This document shows, in pieces, positions 42,465-58,862 of a stretch of DNA of 64,000 bases (its first letter is position 1; each line of letters starts with the position of its first letter). Location of the stretch: the NCBI RefSeq assembly GCF_016889705.1, contig NZ_CP069526.1:3162001-3226000 (forward strand), in the 5' to 3' direction. The notes below the pieces were generated by a model. It saw only the letters and a program-made list of their open reading frames with translations. It searched no databases and had not been told where the DNA came from. A program made the position numbers and the translations under genes. The DNA is from Amycolatopsis sp. FDAARGOS 1241. Its GTDB lineage: Bacteria > Actinomycetota > Actinomycetes > Mycobacteriales > Pseudonocardiaceae.

Positions 42465-44185
42465 TGTTCACCGTGTGGGCACCGGCAGCCGAGCGCGTGC
42501 GGGTCCGCGTCGACGGCGCCGACCACGAAATGACCCCGGCCGCCGGCGGGTGGTGGCGCGCCGAGGCCTCCGGTACCGATTACGCCTTCCTGCTCGGCGA
42601 CGACGCCAAGCCATTGCCGGACCCGCGCTCGCTGCGCCAGCCCGCCGGCGTGCACGGGGCTTCGCGCGTGTACGACCACTCGGCGTTCGAGTGGACCGAC
42701 GGTGCCTGGACCGGCCGGCAGCTGCCCGGCGGCGTCGTGTACGAGCTGCACGTGGGCACGTTCACCGAGGGCGGCACGTTCGACTCGGCCATCGAGCGGC
42801 TCGGTCACCTCGCCGACCTCGGCGTCACCCACGTCGAGCTGCTGCCGGTGAACTCCTTCGACGGCACCGCGGGCTGGGGCTACGACGGCGTGTTGTGGGG
42901 CGCGGTGCACGAGCCCTACGGCGGGCCCGACGGGCTCAAGCGGTTTGTCGACGCCTGCCACGCGCGTGGTCTGGCGGTGGTGCTGGACGTGGTCTACAAC
43001 CACCTCGGCCCGTCGGGGGCGTACCTCGACCGCTTCGGGCCGTACTTCGCCGGGCGCACCGACTGGGGCGCCGGGCTGAACCTCGACGGCCCGGGGTCGG
43101 ACGAGGTGCGCCGGTACGTGCTCGACAACGCACTGGGCTGGCTGCGTGACTTCCACGTCGACGCGCTACGGCTCGACGCGGTCCACGCGCTCGTGGACAA
43201 GCGCGCCGTGCACCTGCTGGAGGAGCTGGCCACCGAGGTCGACCGGCTGTCCGCGGCACTGCTGCGCCCGCTCACGCTCATCGCCGAATCGGACCAGAAC
43301 GACCCGCGGCTCGTCACGCGGCGCGACGGCGGGGGCTACGGCCTGGGCGCGCAGTGGTCCGACGACCTGCACCACGCCCTGCACGTGCGCATCACCGGCG
43401 AAACCACCGGCTACTACACGGACTTCGCCGCGCCGGGCGCGCTAGCGAAGACGCTGCGCGAGGTCTTCTTCCACGCCGGCACTTTCTCCTCGTTCCGCGA
43501 GCGCACGCACGGGCGGCCTGTGGACACCCGCACGACGCCGGGGCACCGGTTCCTGGCGTACCTGCAGAACCACGACCAGATCGGCAACCGCGCCACCGGC
43601 GACCGGCTCTCGGCCACGGTCGCGCCGGGGCTGATCGCGTGCGCCGCGGCGGTGGTCTTCTGCTCGCCGTACACGCCGATGATCTTCATGGGTGAGGAGT
43701 GGGGCGCGAGCACGCCGTGGCAGTTCTTCGCGTCGTTCCCGGACGCCGAGCTGGCCGAGGCCGTGCGCACCGGCCGGCGCCGCGAGTTCGGCCGCCACGG
43801 CTGGGGTGAGGCGGACGTGCCGGATCCGATGGACCCGGCGACCGTCGAACGGTCCAAGCTCGACTGGGCCGAACCGGGGAAGGCCGGCCACCGGGAGGTG
43901 CTGGAGCTCTACCGCACGCTGATCCGGCTGCGCCGCGAACGGCCGGAGCTGACCGACCCGGACCTCGCCGGGTTCGAGGTGCGCGCGGCGCCGGACGACT
44001 CGTGGCTCGTGCTGCACCGCGGCTGCCTGCGGCTGGTTTGCAACTTCGGCGCGACGGACGCGGTCGTCCCATTGGCTGGGACGCCGGGGGAGGTGCTGGC
44101 TTCGTGGGGTGCCCCGGAGTTCGACGACGCGCGCGGGACCGCGCGGCTTCCGTCGGCTTCGTTCGCGCTGGTGGCCAGCTCGTGA
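42464..44185 (+). CDS. treZ: Maltooligosyltrehalose trehalohydrolase
   Basis: 573 residues, GH13_10. It cleaves maltooligosyltrehalose to free trehalose and a shortened glucan. MFTVWAPAAERVRVRVDG forms the N-terminal beta domain. The barrel shows YELHVGTFTEGGTFDSAI, GWGYDGVLWGAVHEPYGGPD, VVLDVVYNHLGPSG, Asp238 in LRLDAVHAL, Glu275 in LIAESDQNDP and FLAYLQNHDQIGNRA. The ATG shares one base with the treY stop. It is the last gene of the tight glgX-treY-treZ block, followed by a 92-base gap. Confidence 0.96.
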   Translation: MFTVWAPAAERVRVRVDGADHEMTPAAGGWWRAEASGTDYAFLLGDDAKPLPDPRSLRQPAGVHGASRVYDHSAFEWTDGAWTGRQLPGGVVYELHVGTFTEGGTFDSAIERLGHLADLGVTHVELLPVNSFDGTAGWGYDGVLWGAVHEPYGGPDGLKRFVDACHARGLAVVLDVVYNHLGPSGAYLDRFGPYFAGRTDWGAGLNLDGPGSDEVRRYVLDNALGWLRDFHVDALRLDAVHALVDKRAVHLLEELATEVDRLSAALLRPLTLIAESDQNDPRLVTRRDGGGYGLGAQWSDDLHHALHVRITGETTGYYTDFAAPGALAKTLREVFFHAGTFSSFRERTHGRPVDTRTTPGHRFLAYLQNHDQIGNRATGDRLSATVAPGLIACAAAVVFCSPYTPMIFMGEEWGASTPWQFFASFPDAELAEAVRTGRRREFGRHGWGEADVPDPMDPATVERSKLDWAEPGKAGHREVLELYRTLIRLRRERPELTDPDLAGFEVRAAPDDSWLVLHRGCLRLVCNFGATDAVVPLAGTPGEVLASWGAPEFDDARGTARLPSASFALVASS

Positions 44186-44277
44186 CCGGCGTCAACCCCG
44201 GCAGCCGGCCTCTTTACCGGGAAAGTTCAGCCGGGTAGCCGGGCCCGGAAGGCGGCCCGGTTTGGGAAGATCTCCTC

Positions 44278-46422
<2,145 letters not shown>

Positions 46423-46439
46423 CGGCGGCGGGGCTGGTC

Positions 46440-46475
46440 GCATCGTTCAAGAAGATTCGAAGGCATCGTTCAAGA
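46440..46475. repeat. Direct repeat GCATCGTTCAAGA, two copies 23 bases apart
   Basis: Identical 13-base copies begin at 46440 and 46463 in the 145-base gap before pntA. The spacing is close to two helical turns, so one protein face could contact both. This makes it a candidate activator or repressor site for pntAB. Confidence 0.35.
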
Positions 46476-46567
46476 GACAACTGTCACCTGGTGTCCGCGG
46501 AATCCGCTTTTCACCCTGGTCGTTGGACGCTGAAATCCCCTGTGGTGATCTCCGAGGAGGAGAACTG

Positions 46568-48130
46568 ATGACCGACCACAGCACACCGCCCGGGCCGCCC
46601 CTGCGCATCGGTCTGGTCGCCGAGCCGGCCAAGACCGAGTCGCGGGTGGCGCTGACCCCGGACACCGTGCGCAAAGCCATCGGCCTCGGCTACTCCGTCG
46701 TGGTGGAGTCCGGGGCCGGTGTGCGGTCCGGGTTCGGCGACGAGGCCTACCTGGCCGCGGGCGCCGAGGTGTCGGTCGATCCGGCGTGGGACGCGGAGGT
46801 CGTCGTGACGATCAACCCGCCGGACGCCGACCGGATCGAGAAACTGCTCCCCGGCACGATCCTGGTGTCGATGCTGGCGCCGGCGTTGGAGCCGGAGCGG
46901 CTGGCCGCGCTGGCGGCGCGGGGGGTCACGGCGCTCGCGATGGACGCGGTCCCGCGGATCTCGCGGGCGCAGTCGCTGGACGTGCTCAGCTCGATGGCGA
47001 ACATCGCCGGGTACCGGGCGGTGATCGAGGCGGCGCACGTGTTCGGGCGGTTCTTCACGGGCCAGGTCACCGCGGCGGGCAAGGTGCCGCCGGCGAAGGT
47101 GCTGGTCGCGGGGGCCGGGGTCGCGGGGCTGGCGGCGATCGCGGCGGCGAACAGCCTGGGTGCGGTGGTCCGGGCGACCGACCCGCGGCCGGAGGTGGCG
47201 GATCAGGTGCGGTCGCTGGGTGGTGAGTACCTGGCGGTGGAGGTTGAGCAAGAGGCCAGCACCGACGGCTACGCCAAGGCCACGTCCGAGGCCTACGACA
47301 AGCGGGCCGCGGAGATCTACTCCGAGCAGGCCGCCGACGTGGACATCGTCATCACGACCGCGCTGATCCCGGGCCGGCCCGCGCCCAAGCTGCTCACGGC
47401 CGAGCAGGTCGCGTTGATGAAGCCGGGCAGCGTCGTGGTCGACATGGCCGCGGCGCAGGGCGGCAACGTTGCCGGCACGGTGGCCGGTGAGGTCGTGACC
47501 ACGGACAACGGCGTGACGATCATCGGCTACACCGACTTGCCGGGCCGGCTGCCGGCGCAGGCCTCGCAGCTGTACGGCACGAACGTGGTCAACCTGCTGA
47601 AGCTGCTCACGCCGGAGAAGGACGGGCGGCTGACCCTCGACTTCGACGACGTGGTGCAGCGCGGACTGACCGTGGTCCGCGACGGTGAGGTCCTGTGGCC
47701 CCCGCCGCCGGTGTCGGTGAGTGCGGCGCCGCAGGCCGCGCCCGCGCCGCGGGCGGAGCCGGAGCCGGAGCCGGAGAAGCCGCGGTCGCCGTGGCCGCGG
47801 TTCGCGGTCGCGGCGCTCGGGGCGGTGGCGCTGTTCCTGGCGTCGGCGTTCGCGCCGCCGGAGCTGGCCGGGCACCTGACGGTGTTCGTGCTCGCGATCG
47901 TCATCGGCTTCTACGTGATCGGCAACGTGCACCACGCGCTGCACACGCCGCTGATGTCGGTGACCAACGCGATCTCCGGGATCATCGTCGTCGGCGCGAT
48001 CCTGCAGATCGCCGGTGGCGGTGCCCTGACCACGATCCTGGCCGCGGCGGCAGTGCTGCTGGCGGCCATCAACATCGTCGGTGGCTTCACGGTGACGCGC
48101 CGGATGCTGTCGATGTTCTCGAGGAGCTGA
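46568..48130 (+). CDS. pntA: NAD(P) transhydrogenase subunit alpha
   Basis: 520 residues. Domain I (about 1-380) resembles alanine dehydrogenase and binds NAD(H): [88 protein letters not shown] Pro/Glu-rich linker leads to the C-terminal membrane part (four helices from about residue 415; [25 protein letters not shown]). With PntB it couples proton entry to NADPH formation in the cytoplasmic membrane. ATG follows GAGGAGGAG. Like E. coli PntA it joins domain I and part of domain II in one chain, rather than split subunits. Confidence 0.95.
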   Translation: MTDHSTPPGPPLRIGLVAEPAKTESRVALTPDTVRKAIGLGYSVVVESGAGVRSGFGDEAYLAAGAEVSVDPAWDAEVVVTINPPDADRIEKLLPGTILVSMLAPALEPERLAALAARGVTALAMDAVPRISRAQSLDVLSSMANIAGYRAVIEAAHVFGRFFTGQVTAAGKVPPAKVLVAGAGVAGLAAIAAANSLGAVVRATDPRPEVADQVRSLGGEYLAVEVEQEASTDGYAKATSEAYDKRAAEIYSEQAADVDIVITTALIPGRPAPKLLTAEQVALMKPGSVVVDMAAAQGGNVAGTVAGEVVTTDNGVTIIGYTDLPGRLPAQASQLYGTNVVNLLKLLTPEKDGRLTLDFDDVVQRGLTVVRDGEVLWPPPPVSVSAAPQAAPAPRAEPEPEPEKPRSPWPRFAVAALGAVALFLASAFAPPELAGHLTVFVLAIVIGFYVIGNVHHALHTPLMSVTNAISGIIVVGAILQIAGGGALTTILAAAAVLLAAINIVGGFTVTRRMLSMFSRS

Positions 48131-48134
48131 GCCG

Positions 48135-49553
48135 GTGCACACCGAGACGTGGAAGACGGCGGCGTACCTGATCGCCGCCCTGCTGTTCGTGGCCAGCCTC
48201 GCGGGGCTGGCCAAGCACGAGACCTCGCGGCGCGGGGTGTGGTTCGGGATCGCCGGCATGGCGATCGCACTGGTCGCCACCGCGGCGACCGCGCTCGGGC
48301 TCGCGTCCGGGCTGGGGATCACGCTGCTGCTGGTCGCACTCGTCATCGGGGCCGCGATCGGGGTGTGGCGGGCCCGGGTGGTCGAGATGACGGGCATGCC
48401 CGAGCTGATCGCGCTGATGCACAGCTTCGTCGGTCTCGCCGCGGTGCTGGTCGGCTGGAACGGTTTCCTCGAGGTCGAGGCGGACAGCGCGCAGACCGAG
48501 CTGGCCGGCTCACTGCTGGGCATCCACCACGCCGAGGTCGTGATCGGCGTGTTCATCGGCGCGGTGACGTTCACCGGGTCGATCGTCGCCTACCTCAAGC
48601 TATCGGCCCGGATCCCGTCCAAGCCGCTGCAGCTGCCGGGCAAGAACGCGCTCAACCTCGGCGCGCTGGTCGCGTTCGCGGTGCTGACGGTGTTCTTCGT
48701 GCTCAGCCCCGCGACGTGGCTGCTCGTGGCGGTCACGGTGCTCGCGCTGCTGCTGGGCGTGCACCTGGTCGCCTCGATCGGCGGCGGGGACATGCCGGTG
48801 GTCGTGTCGATGCTCAACAGCTACTCCGGCTGGGCCGCGGCCGCGTCGGGCTTCCTGCTGGGCAACGACCTGCTGATCATCACCGGTGCGCTCGTCGGCT
48901 CGTCCGGTGCGTACCTGTCCTACGTGATGTGCAAGGCGATGAACCGCTCGTTCATCTCGGTCATCGCGGGCGGGTTCGGCGCCCCGGCAGCCACGGGTGG
49001 CGCGGAGGTGACCGGTGAGCACCGCGAGATCGACGCCGCCGGGGTCGCCGAGCTGCTCACCGGCGCCCGGTCCGTGGTCATCACGCCGGGTTACGGCATG
49101 GCGGTGGCGCAGGCGCAGGCCCCGGTGGCCGAGCTGACCCGGCGGCTGCGCGAGCAGGGCGTCGAGGTCCGCTTCGGCGTGCACCCGGTCGCCGGCCGGC
49201 TGCCCGGGCACATGAACGTGCTGCTCGCGGAGGCGAAGGTGCCCTACGACATCGTGCTGGAGATGGACGAGATCAACGACGACCTCGCCGGCACCGACGT
49301 CGTGCTCGTGATCGGGGCCAACGACACCGTCAACCCGGCCGCCGCCGAAGACCCCGGGAGCCCGATCGCCGGCATGCCGGTGCTGCGGGTCTGGGAAGCG
49401 GGCAACGTCGTGGTGTTCAAGCGGTCCATGGCCACCGGCTACGCCGGGGTCCAGAACCCGCTGTTCTTCCGCGAGAACAGCCAGATGCTCTTCGGCGATG
49501 CCAAGGAGCGGGTGCAGGACATCCTTGCGGCGCTGCCGGCCCGCGTCGGCTGA
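48135..49553 (+). CDS. pntB: NAD(P) transhydrogenase subunit beta
   Basis: 472 residues. Residues 1-270 carry about eight or nine membrane helices of the proton channel ([40 protein letters not shown]). Residues 290-472 form the NADP(H)-binding domain [80 protein letters not shown] begins four bases after pntA, so the subunits are co-expressed. A strong terminator follows at 49568. Confidence 0.95.
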   Translation: MHTETWKTAAYLIAALLFVASLAGLAKHETSRRGVWFGIAGMAIALVATAATALGLASGLGITLLLVALVIGAAIGVWRARVVEMTGMPELIALMHSFVGLAAVLVGWNGFLEVEADSAQTELAGSLLGIHHAEVVIGVFIGAVTFTGSIVAYLKLSARIPSKPLQLPGKNALNLGALVAFAVLTVFFVLSPATWLLVAVTVLALLLGVHLVASIGGGDMPVVVSMLNSYSGWAAAASGFLLGNDLLIITGALVGSSGAYLSYVMCKAMNRSFISVIAGGFGAPAATGGAEVTGEHREIDAAGVAELLTGARSVVITPGYGMAVAQAQAPVAELTRRLREQGVEVRFGVHPVAGRLPGHMNVLLAEAKVPYDIVLEMDEINDDLAGTDVVLVIGANDTVNPAAAEDPGSPIAGMPVLRVWEAGNVVVFKRSMATGYAGVQNPLFFRENSQMLFGDAKERVQDILAALPARVG

Positions 49554-49567
49554 GTCGCTCCCCGCAC

Positions 49568-49612
49568 GCGGTGCCCGCGTCGCCGGCCGGCGACGCGGGC
49601 ACCGCTGTTTTG
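49568..49612 (+). terminator. Rho-independent terminator after pntB
   Basis: GCGGTGCCCGCGTCGCC and GGCGACGCGGGCACCGC form a perfect 17-pair stem around a GGCC loop, followed at once by TGTTTTG. It begins 15 bases after the pntB stop. It should end transcription of the first half of the cluster and separate it from glgE. Confidence 0.8.
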
Positions 49613-49975
49613 CGGGCCGGCCCGGGTGACCACTGTGGACGGTAGGTGCGGAACGGGTGCCCGCCCGGGCCGTCACCCGTTCCGGCAATTCCGGCACCCA
49701 CCCGGCACGCGCGGCGTCCTGGTGAACGCCGTTCGACTTCCGTGTTACGGGCGGACCGCGAAAACCATGCTCGGGTGATTGTTCCGCGGTTCGACTTGCG
49801 ATCTCGCCGGCACTGTGAGAGAGCGGGGAAATTGCGCCCGGAGGGAGTGGTTTGGCCCGGCCGGGTGGCGGGTACGTTCGTAAAAGGCCCCGCTGTCAAG
49901 GGCTTTGAGTGAATCAGGCACACTGACCGTGCTCGCGTTCGCAGAGAAATCCACACAGGCAAGAGGGGCGTTGCC
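49613..49975. other. Intergenic region carrying the glgE promoter
   Basis: About 360 bases with no credible gene. Because a terminator precedes it and four tightly packed genes follow, a promoter for glgE-treS-mak-glgB must lie here. I cannot assign -35 and -10 boxes with confidence. The ribosome site GAGGGG is eight bases before the glgE ATG. Confidence 0.5.
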
Positions 49976-51955
<1,980 letters not shown>

Positions 51956-52049
51956 CCGGGCCCTCGAAAGATTTCAAGCCACCCTGCACGCACGGCACGC
52001 GGCAGGGACGATCGAACGTACCGCCGAATGCGGGACGAGGTGGAGTTTC

Positions 52050-53854
<1,805 letters not shown>

Positions 53855-53858
<4 letters not shown>

Positions 53859-55252
53859 GTCCGTTGGGCGACCACGAACACCTGATCCGGCAGCTCGTCG
53901 CCGAGCTGCCGGAGTGGCTGCCGGCGCAGCGCTGGTTCGCGGGCAAGGACCGGCCGATCACGGCGGTCCGCGCCCTCGCCGCGACCGAGCTGGTCGCGGG
54001 TGATCCACAGCTGCTGCACGTGGTCGTCGAGGTGGGACAAGGGGACCGGACCGAGCCCTACCAGCTGCTGGTGGGGCGCCGGTCGCACCCGCCGGAGATC
54101 GCGTCGACCGCCTGGATCGGCGCCGACGGGGGGCTCAACTTCTACGAGGCGAGCGGCGACGCGGACCTGACCGCGGTGCTGCTGGACAACATGGTGACCG
54201 GCGAGCGCGTCGGCCCGCTCTCGTTCGAGCACGAACCCGGTGCCGAGCTCACCGGCGGGCTGCGGGCGCGGCCCATCACGTCCGAGCAGAGCAACACGTC
54301 GCTCGTGTACGGCGGTCAGTACATCCTGAAGCTGTTCCGCAAGCTGAGCCCGGGGACCAACAAGGACCTGCTGCTGCACCGCGCGCTGCAGGAAGCGGGG
54401 TGCGTGCACATCGCGCAGGTCGTCGGCTCGATCACGGGCGAGCTGGCCGGCGCGCCGGCGACGGTCGGGATGCTGCAGGTGTTCCTGCCCGACGCGGTCG
54501 ACGGCTGGGCCATGGCCAGCACGAGCGTGCGCGACCTGATGGCCGAACCCGACCTGCGGCCCGACGAGGTCGGTGGCGACTTCGCCGGCGAGGCCGAGCG
54601 CCTCGGCGCGGCGGTCGCCACCGTGCACACCGACCTGGCGGCGGCTCTGGGCGCGCACCCGGTGGACGAGTCCGAGCTCGACCGGACGGTGGCGGGCATG
54701 ACCGAGCGGCTCGAGCGGGCCGCACGCGACGTCCCGCAGCTCGCCGAGCACGCGCCCGCGCTGCGGAAGGTATTCGACGCACTGCGCGAGCTGCCACCCG
54801 GCCGCCCGGAGATCTCGATGCAGTACATCCACGGCGATCTGCACCTGGGCCAGGTGCTGCGCACGGTCGGGGGCTGGCTGCTGCTCGACTTCGAGGGCGA
54901 GCCGGCCGCGCCACTGGAGGAGCGGCACGCGCTGCGCTCGCCTTTGCGTGACGTCGCCGGGATGCTGCGCTCGTTCGACTACGCGGCCCGGCAGCTGCTC
55001 GTGGGCCAGCCCGAGGAGCCGGCGCTCACCGAGCGCGCGCTCGAATGGGCGCGGCGCAACCGCACGGCGTTCTGCGCCGGATACGCCGCCGCGGCCGGCC
55101 CGATCGGCGACCCGCGCGAGCACGGGGAGCTGCTCCGTGCGTTCGAACTCGACAAAGCGGTGTACGAAGTCAGCTACGAGCACGCGAACCGGCCGGACTG
55201 GCTGACCGTGCCCATGGCGGCGATCTCGCGGATCGCCCACGGAGGTGAGTGA
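53855..55252 (+). CDS. mak: Maltokinase (Pep2)
   Basis: 465 residues. It phosphorylates maltose with ATP to alpha-maltose-1-phosphate, the GlgE donor, and in mycobacteria forms a complex with TreS. It is an aminoglycoside-phosphotransferase-like kinase: [18 protein letters not shown] near the start (typical of Mak), [20 protein letters not shown] (nucleotide-binding lobe), catalytic Asp328 in [13 protein letters not shown], metal-binding Asp in [13 protein letters not shown] overlaps the treS stop (GTGA), fixing a one-to-one translation link with TreS. The stop is four bases before the preferred glgB start. Confidence 0.94.
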
Positions 55253-55256
55253 AGAC

Positions 55257-57461
55257 GTGAACACGGCTCCCCGGGATCTGCCCGCAGCGGCTCCGTCCCC
55301 GCAGGACATCGACCGGCTGCTGGCCGGCTCGCACCACGACCCGCACTCGGTGCTCGGCGTGCACGCCGACACCGCCACGGGTGTGGTGGTCCGTGCGCTG
55401 GTGCCCGGCGCGAAGTCCGTGACGGCGCTCGCGGGCGACCGGCGTTTCCCGCTCGAGCGCGTCGTCGATGCGCTGTTCGCCGCGACGCTGCCCGAGCACC
55501 CGGGCGACTACCGGCTCGAGATCGGCTACGACGGGCACACCGTGGTCACCGACGACCCGTACCGCTGGCTGCCCACGGTCGGTGAGCTGGACCTGCACCT
55601 GATCGGCGAAGGCCGGCACGAGCGGCTGTGGGACGTGCTGGGCGCGCACGTGCGCAGCTACGACACCCCGCGCGGGACCGTCGAGGGCGTGTCGTTCGCC
55701 GTGTGGGCGCCGACCGCGCGCGGCGTGCGCGTGATCGGCGACTTCAACGGCTGGGAGGGGCGCGGGCACGCGATGCGCTCGCTCGGCTCGTCCGGCGTGT
55801 GGGAGCTGTTCGTGCCGGACGTGCCGGTGGGCACGTGCTACAAGTTCCGGATCCTCGGCGCCGACGGCCACTGGCACGAGAAGGCCGACCCGATGGCGTT
55901 CGCGACCGAGGTGCCACCGGCGACCGCGTCCAAGGTGACGAAGTCGGTCCACACCTGGGGTGACGACGACTGGGTCACGACCCGGGAGGCGACCAACTGG
56001 GCCGACGCGCCGATGAGCGTCTACGAGGTGCACCTCGGTTCGTGGCGGCCCGGGCTGGGCTACCGAGAGCTGGCCGGCCAGCTGGCCGACTACGTCCAGG
56101 AAACCGGCTTCACCCACGTGGAGTTCCTGCCGGTGGCCGAGCACCCGTTCGGCGGTTCGTGGGGCTACCAGGTCACGTCGTACTACGCGCCGACGTCGCG
56201 CTTCGGTTCGCCCGACGACTTCCGCTACCTCGTGGACCACCTGCACCAGCGCGGCATCGGCGTGCTCGTGGACTGGGTGCCGGCGCACTTCCCACGCGAC
56301 ATCTGGGCGCTCGCGCGGTTCGACGGCAGCCCGTTGTACGAGCACGAGGACCCGCGCCGCGGTGAGCAGCCCGACTGGGGCACGCTCGTGTTCAACTTCG
56401 GCCGCAACGAGGTGCGCAATTTCCTCGTGGCGAATGCGCTGTACTGGCTCGAGGAGTTCCACCTCGACGGGCTGCGCGTGGACGCCGTCGCGTCGATGCT
56501 CTACCTCGACTACTCGCGCAAGGAGGGGGAGTGGCTGCCGAACGAGTACGGCGGCCGCGAAAACCTGGACGCGGTGCGGTTCCTGCAAGAGCTCAACGCG
56601 ACCGTCTACAGGCGACACCCGGGCGTCGTGATGGTGGCGGAGGAGTCGACGGCGTGGCCCGGCGTCACGCGGCCGACGCACCTCGGCGGGCTCGGGTTCG
56701 GCTTCAAGTGGAACATGGGCTGGATGCACGACACGCTGCGCTACCTGAGCCACGAACCCGTGCACCGCGCCTACCACCACAACGAGATGACGTTCTCGCT
56801 CGTGTACGCGTGGACCGAGAACTTCGTGCTGCCGCTCTCGCACGACGAAGTGGTGCACGGCAAGGGATCCCTGTGGCAGCGGATGCCGGGTGACGACTGG
56901 AACAAGGCGGCGGGACTGCGCTCGCTGCTGGCGTTCATGTGGGCGCACCCGGGCAAGCAGCTGCTGTTCATGGGCGGTGAGTTCGGGCAGCCGCGGGAGT
57001 GGTCGGAGTCGCGCTCGCTCGACTGGCACCTGCTCGAGAGCCCGCTGCACGCCGGCGTGCAGGCGCTGATGCGGCAGCTCAACGAGATCTACCGGGGCAC
57101 TGCCGCGCTGTTCAGCGGCGACGTGCGCCCGGAGGGTTTCCAGTGGATCGACGCCAACGATTCGGCCGGCAACGTGCTGAGTTTCCTGCGCCTCGGGTCG
57201 GACGGGTCGCGGCTGGCGTGCATCGCGAACTTCGCGGGCGTCCCGCACCGCGACTACCGCGTCGGCCTGCCGGCCACCGGCCGGTGGATCGAGGTGCTCA
57301 ACACCGACGCCGAGGTCTACGGCGGGTCCGGGGTCGGCAACCTCGGCGCGATCGAGGCGACGGGCAAGCCGTGGCACGGCCTGCCGGCGTCGGCCGTGCT
57401 CCAGCTGCCGCCGAGCGGGGTGCTGTGGCTGCTCGAGGAGGCCACCTCGACACCCCGGTGA
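55257..57461 (+). CDS. glgB: 1,4-alpha-glucan branching enzyme
   Basis: 734 residues, GH13_9. It makes alpha-1,6 branches in the glucan built by GlgE. It has two N-terminal beta domains ([40 protein letters not shown]) and the barrel [33 protein letters not shown], nucleophile Asp409 in [14 protein letters not shown], Glu462 in [12 protein letters not shown] and [15 protein letters not shown]. Start: GTG 55257 has GGAGGTGAG upstream. GTG 55245 in frame lies on top of that ribosome site and is less likely. It is the last gene of the GlgE block. Confidence 0.95.
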   Translation: MNTAPRDLPAAAPSPQDIDRLLAGSHHDPHSVLGVHADTATGVVVRALVPGAKSVTALAGDRRFPLERVVDALFAATLPEHPGDYRLEIGYDGHTVVTDDPYRWLPTVGELDLHLIGEGRHERLWDVLGAHVRSYDTPRGTVEGVSFAVWAPTARGVRVIGDFNGWEGRGHAMRSLGSSGVWELFVPDVPVGTCYKFRILGADGHWHEKADPMAFATEVPPATASKVTKSVHTWGDDDWVTTREATNWADAPMSVYEVHLGSWRPGLGYRELAGQLADYVQETGFTHVEFLPVAEHPFGGSWGYQVTSYYAPTSRFGSPDDFRYLVDHLHQRGIGVLVDWVPAHFPRDIWALARFDGSPLYEHEDPRRGEQPDWGTLVFNFGRNEVRNFLVANALYWLEEFHLDGLRVDAVASMLYLDYSRKEGEWLPNEYGGRENLDAVRFLQELNATVYRRHPGVVMVAEESTAWPGVTRPTHLGGLGFGFKWNMGWMHDTLRYLSHEPVHRAYHHNEMTFSLVYAWTENFVLPLSHDEVVHGKGSLWQRMPGDDWNKAAGLRSLLAFMWAHPGKQLLFMGGEFGQPREWSESRSLDWHLLESPLHAGVQALMRQLNEIYRGTAALFSGDVRPEGFQWIDANDSAGNVLSFLRLGSDGSRLACIANFAGVPHRDYRVGLPATGRWIEVLNTDAEVYGGSGVGNLGAIEATGKPWHGLPASAVLQLPPSGVLWLLEEATSTPR

Positions 57462-57517
57462 GGTTGTCGGAAAATTCCTCACTTTCCCTCTTGTCGGTGA
57501 CCAACCGCGCAGGCTAC

Positions 57518-57538
57518 TTTGTTGCCACCCACAACAAA
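57518..57538. promoter_or_regulatory. Inverted repeat TTTGTTG-N7-CAACAAA before the GH16 remnant
   Basis: Perfect 7-base A/T-rich arms lie 56-77 bases after glgB and 50 bases before the GH16 start. The shape fits an operator. It may have controlled the secreted glucanase gene, or it may be a weak terminator for glgB. Confidence 0.35.
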
Positions 57539-57587
57539 CCGAGGTGGCGCCGCCAGGCTGCCCCTCGGGTGACGAGGGATGACGACG

Positions 57588-58397
57588 ATGAAGCCTCTGA
57601 AGACGTCCACCAGGTGGCGGCTACTGGCGATCCCGGCCGCGGTGGCGCTGGCGGGAGGGATGACGTTTCGGCGCCGGCCGGCAGCGCGGCACCCGCGAGC
57701 CCGGCCGCCACGTTCACCGACGACTTCGACGGCCCGGCGGGCTCGCCGGCCGACGGGTCGAAGTGGAACTACGAGACCGCGACAACGTGAACAACCACGA
57801 GTGCGAGTGGTACACCTCCGGTGCGGCCAACGCGGCGCTCGACGGCCAGGGCCACCTGGTCCTCACGGCGAAGAAGGAGTCGTCCGGCAACAATTGCTGG
57901 TACGGCCCATGCGAGTACACGTCGGCGCGGCTCACCACCTCCGGAAAGTTCTCGACGAGCTCGGGTTACCTGGAGGTCCGCATGAAGCTCCCGCGCGGGC
58001 CGGGCATGTGGCCGGCGTTCTGGATGCTCGGCGGCGGCAACTGGCCCGGCGACGGCGAGATCGACGTCATGGACAACATCGGCAAGGAGCCGACCACCGT
58101 GCACGGCACGATCCACGGCCCCGGCTACTCGGGTGCCAACGGCATCGGCGCGGCCTACCACGGTCCCGATTTCTCGGCCGGCTTCCACACCTACGCGGTG
58201 GACTGGTCCACGAACAAGATCGTGTGGTCCGTCGACGGCAACGCCTACGCGACCCGCACGCCGGCGGACCTGAACGGCAACCGCTGGGTCTACGACCACC
58301 CGTTCTTCCTCATCCTCAACCTCGCCGTGGGCGGTGACTGGCCGGCGGCACGCAGTTCCCGCAGCAGCTCGTGGTCGACAACGTGCACGTGAGCTGA
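57588..58397 (+). pseudogene. Frameshifted secreted GH16 family glucanase gene
   Basis: The signal peptide MKPLKTSTRWRLLAIPAAVA (57588 on) is followed, after a frameshift, by PAATFTDDFDGPAGSPADGS KWNYET in a second frame. From about 57780 a third stretch reads NNHECEWYTSGAANAAL, RMKLPRGPGMWPAFWMLGGG, GDGEIDVMDNIG and FFLILNLAVGGDWP. A last shift gives TQFPQQLVVDNVHVS and the stop at 58397. This is a laminarinase-like GH16 protein with three frameshifts. In addition the catalytic EIDxxE motif reads EIDVMD, so the general acid/base Glu is Asp. Both argue against activity. It follows glgB by 126 bases. Confidence 0.8.
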
Positions 58398-58862
58398 CCC
58401 GTCCACAGCGGACATCCGGTTCCCCGCACCACCGGACGCCACCGCGAATTCGGGCCGCGGCGGCGGGCGGAGATCAGGCGGGCGCGGATCTCCGCGGCTT
58501 CGCCCCGGCTCGGCTCCCGGCGAGCCGGGCGAAGTCCCGGGAGGCCCGTCCGGCCGGCACCCCGAGGTGCCGCGGCAGCCTGACCCGGGCCGGACCTTCC
58601 CCGTTGCGGCGGAGGGGGAGTTCGGCCCGGGCCGGAACCACGTCGGCCCAGCGGCTCAGCGCCGGCCGCGCAACCCGGCCGTGGCCGGAAGCCGGGGCGG
58701 TCGGCGGAACGCGGCGCGACGGGATACTGCCGGGTCGGGTGCGGCGACGTCGGATCGGCTCCGCAGGTCCGGGAGCCACGACTACCTCCTGGCTGCGGTC
58801 CGGTTCGGGCCAGCGATTCCCGGCCGCCACGGCCGATCCGGCTACGTTCGATGTCCTGCGGT
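58398..58862. other. Spacer without a recognisable gene
   Basis: About 465 bases between the GH16 remnant and the stop of the convergent regulator gene. Open frames here lack ribosome sites and family motifs. One GTCC-N5-GGAC palindrome occurs at 58401-58413, directly after the GH16 stop. Confidence 0.5.
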
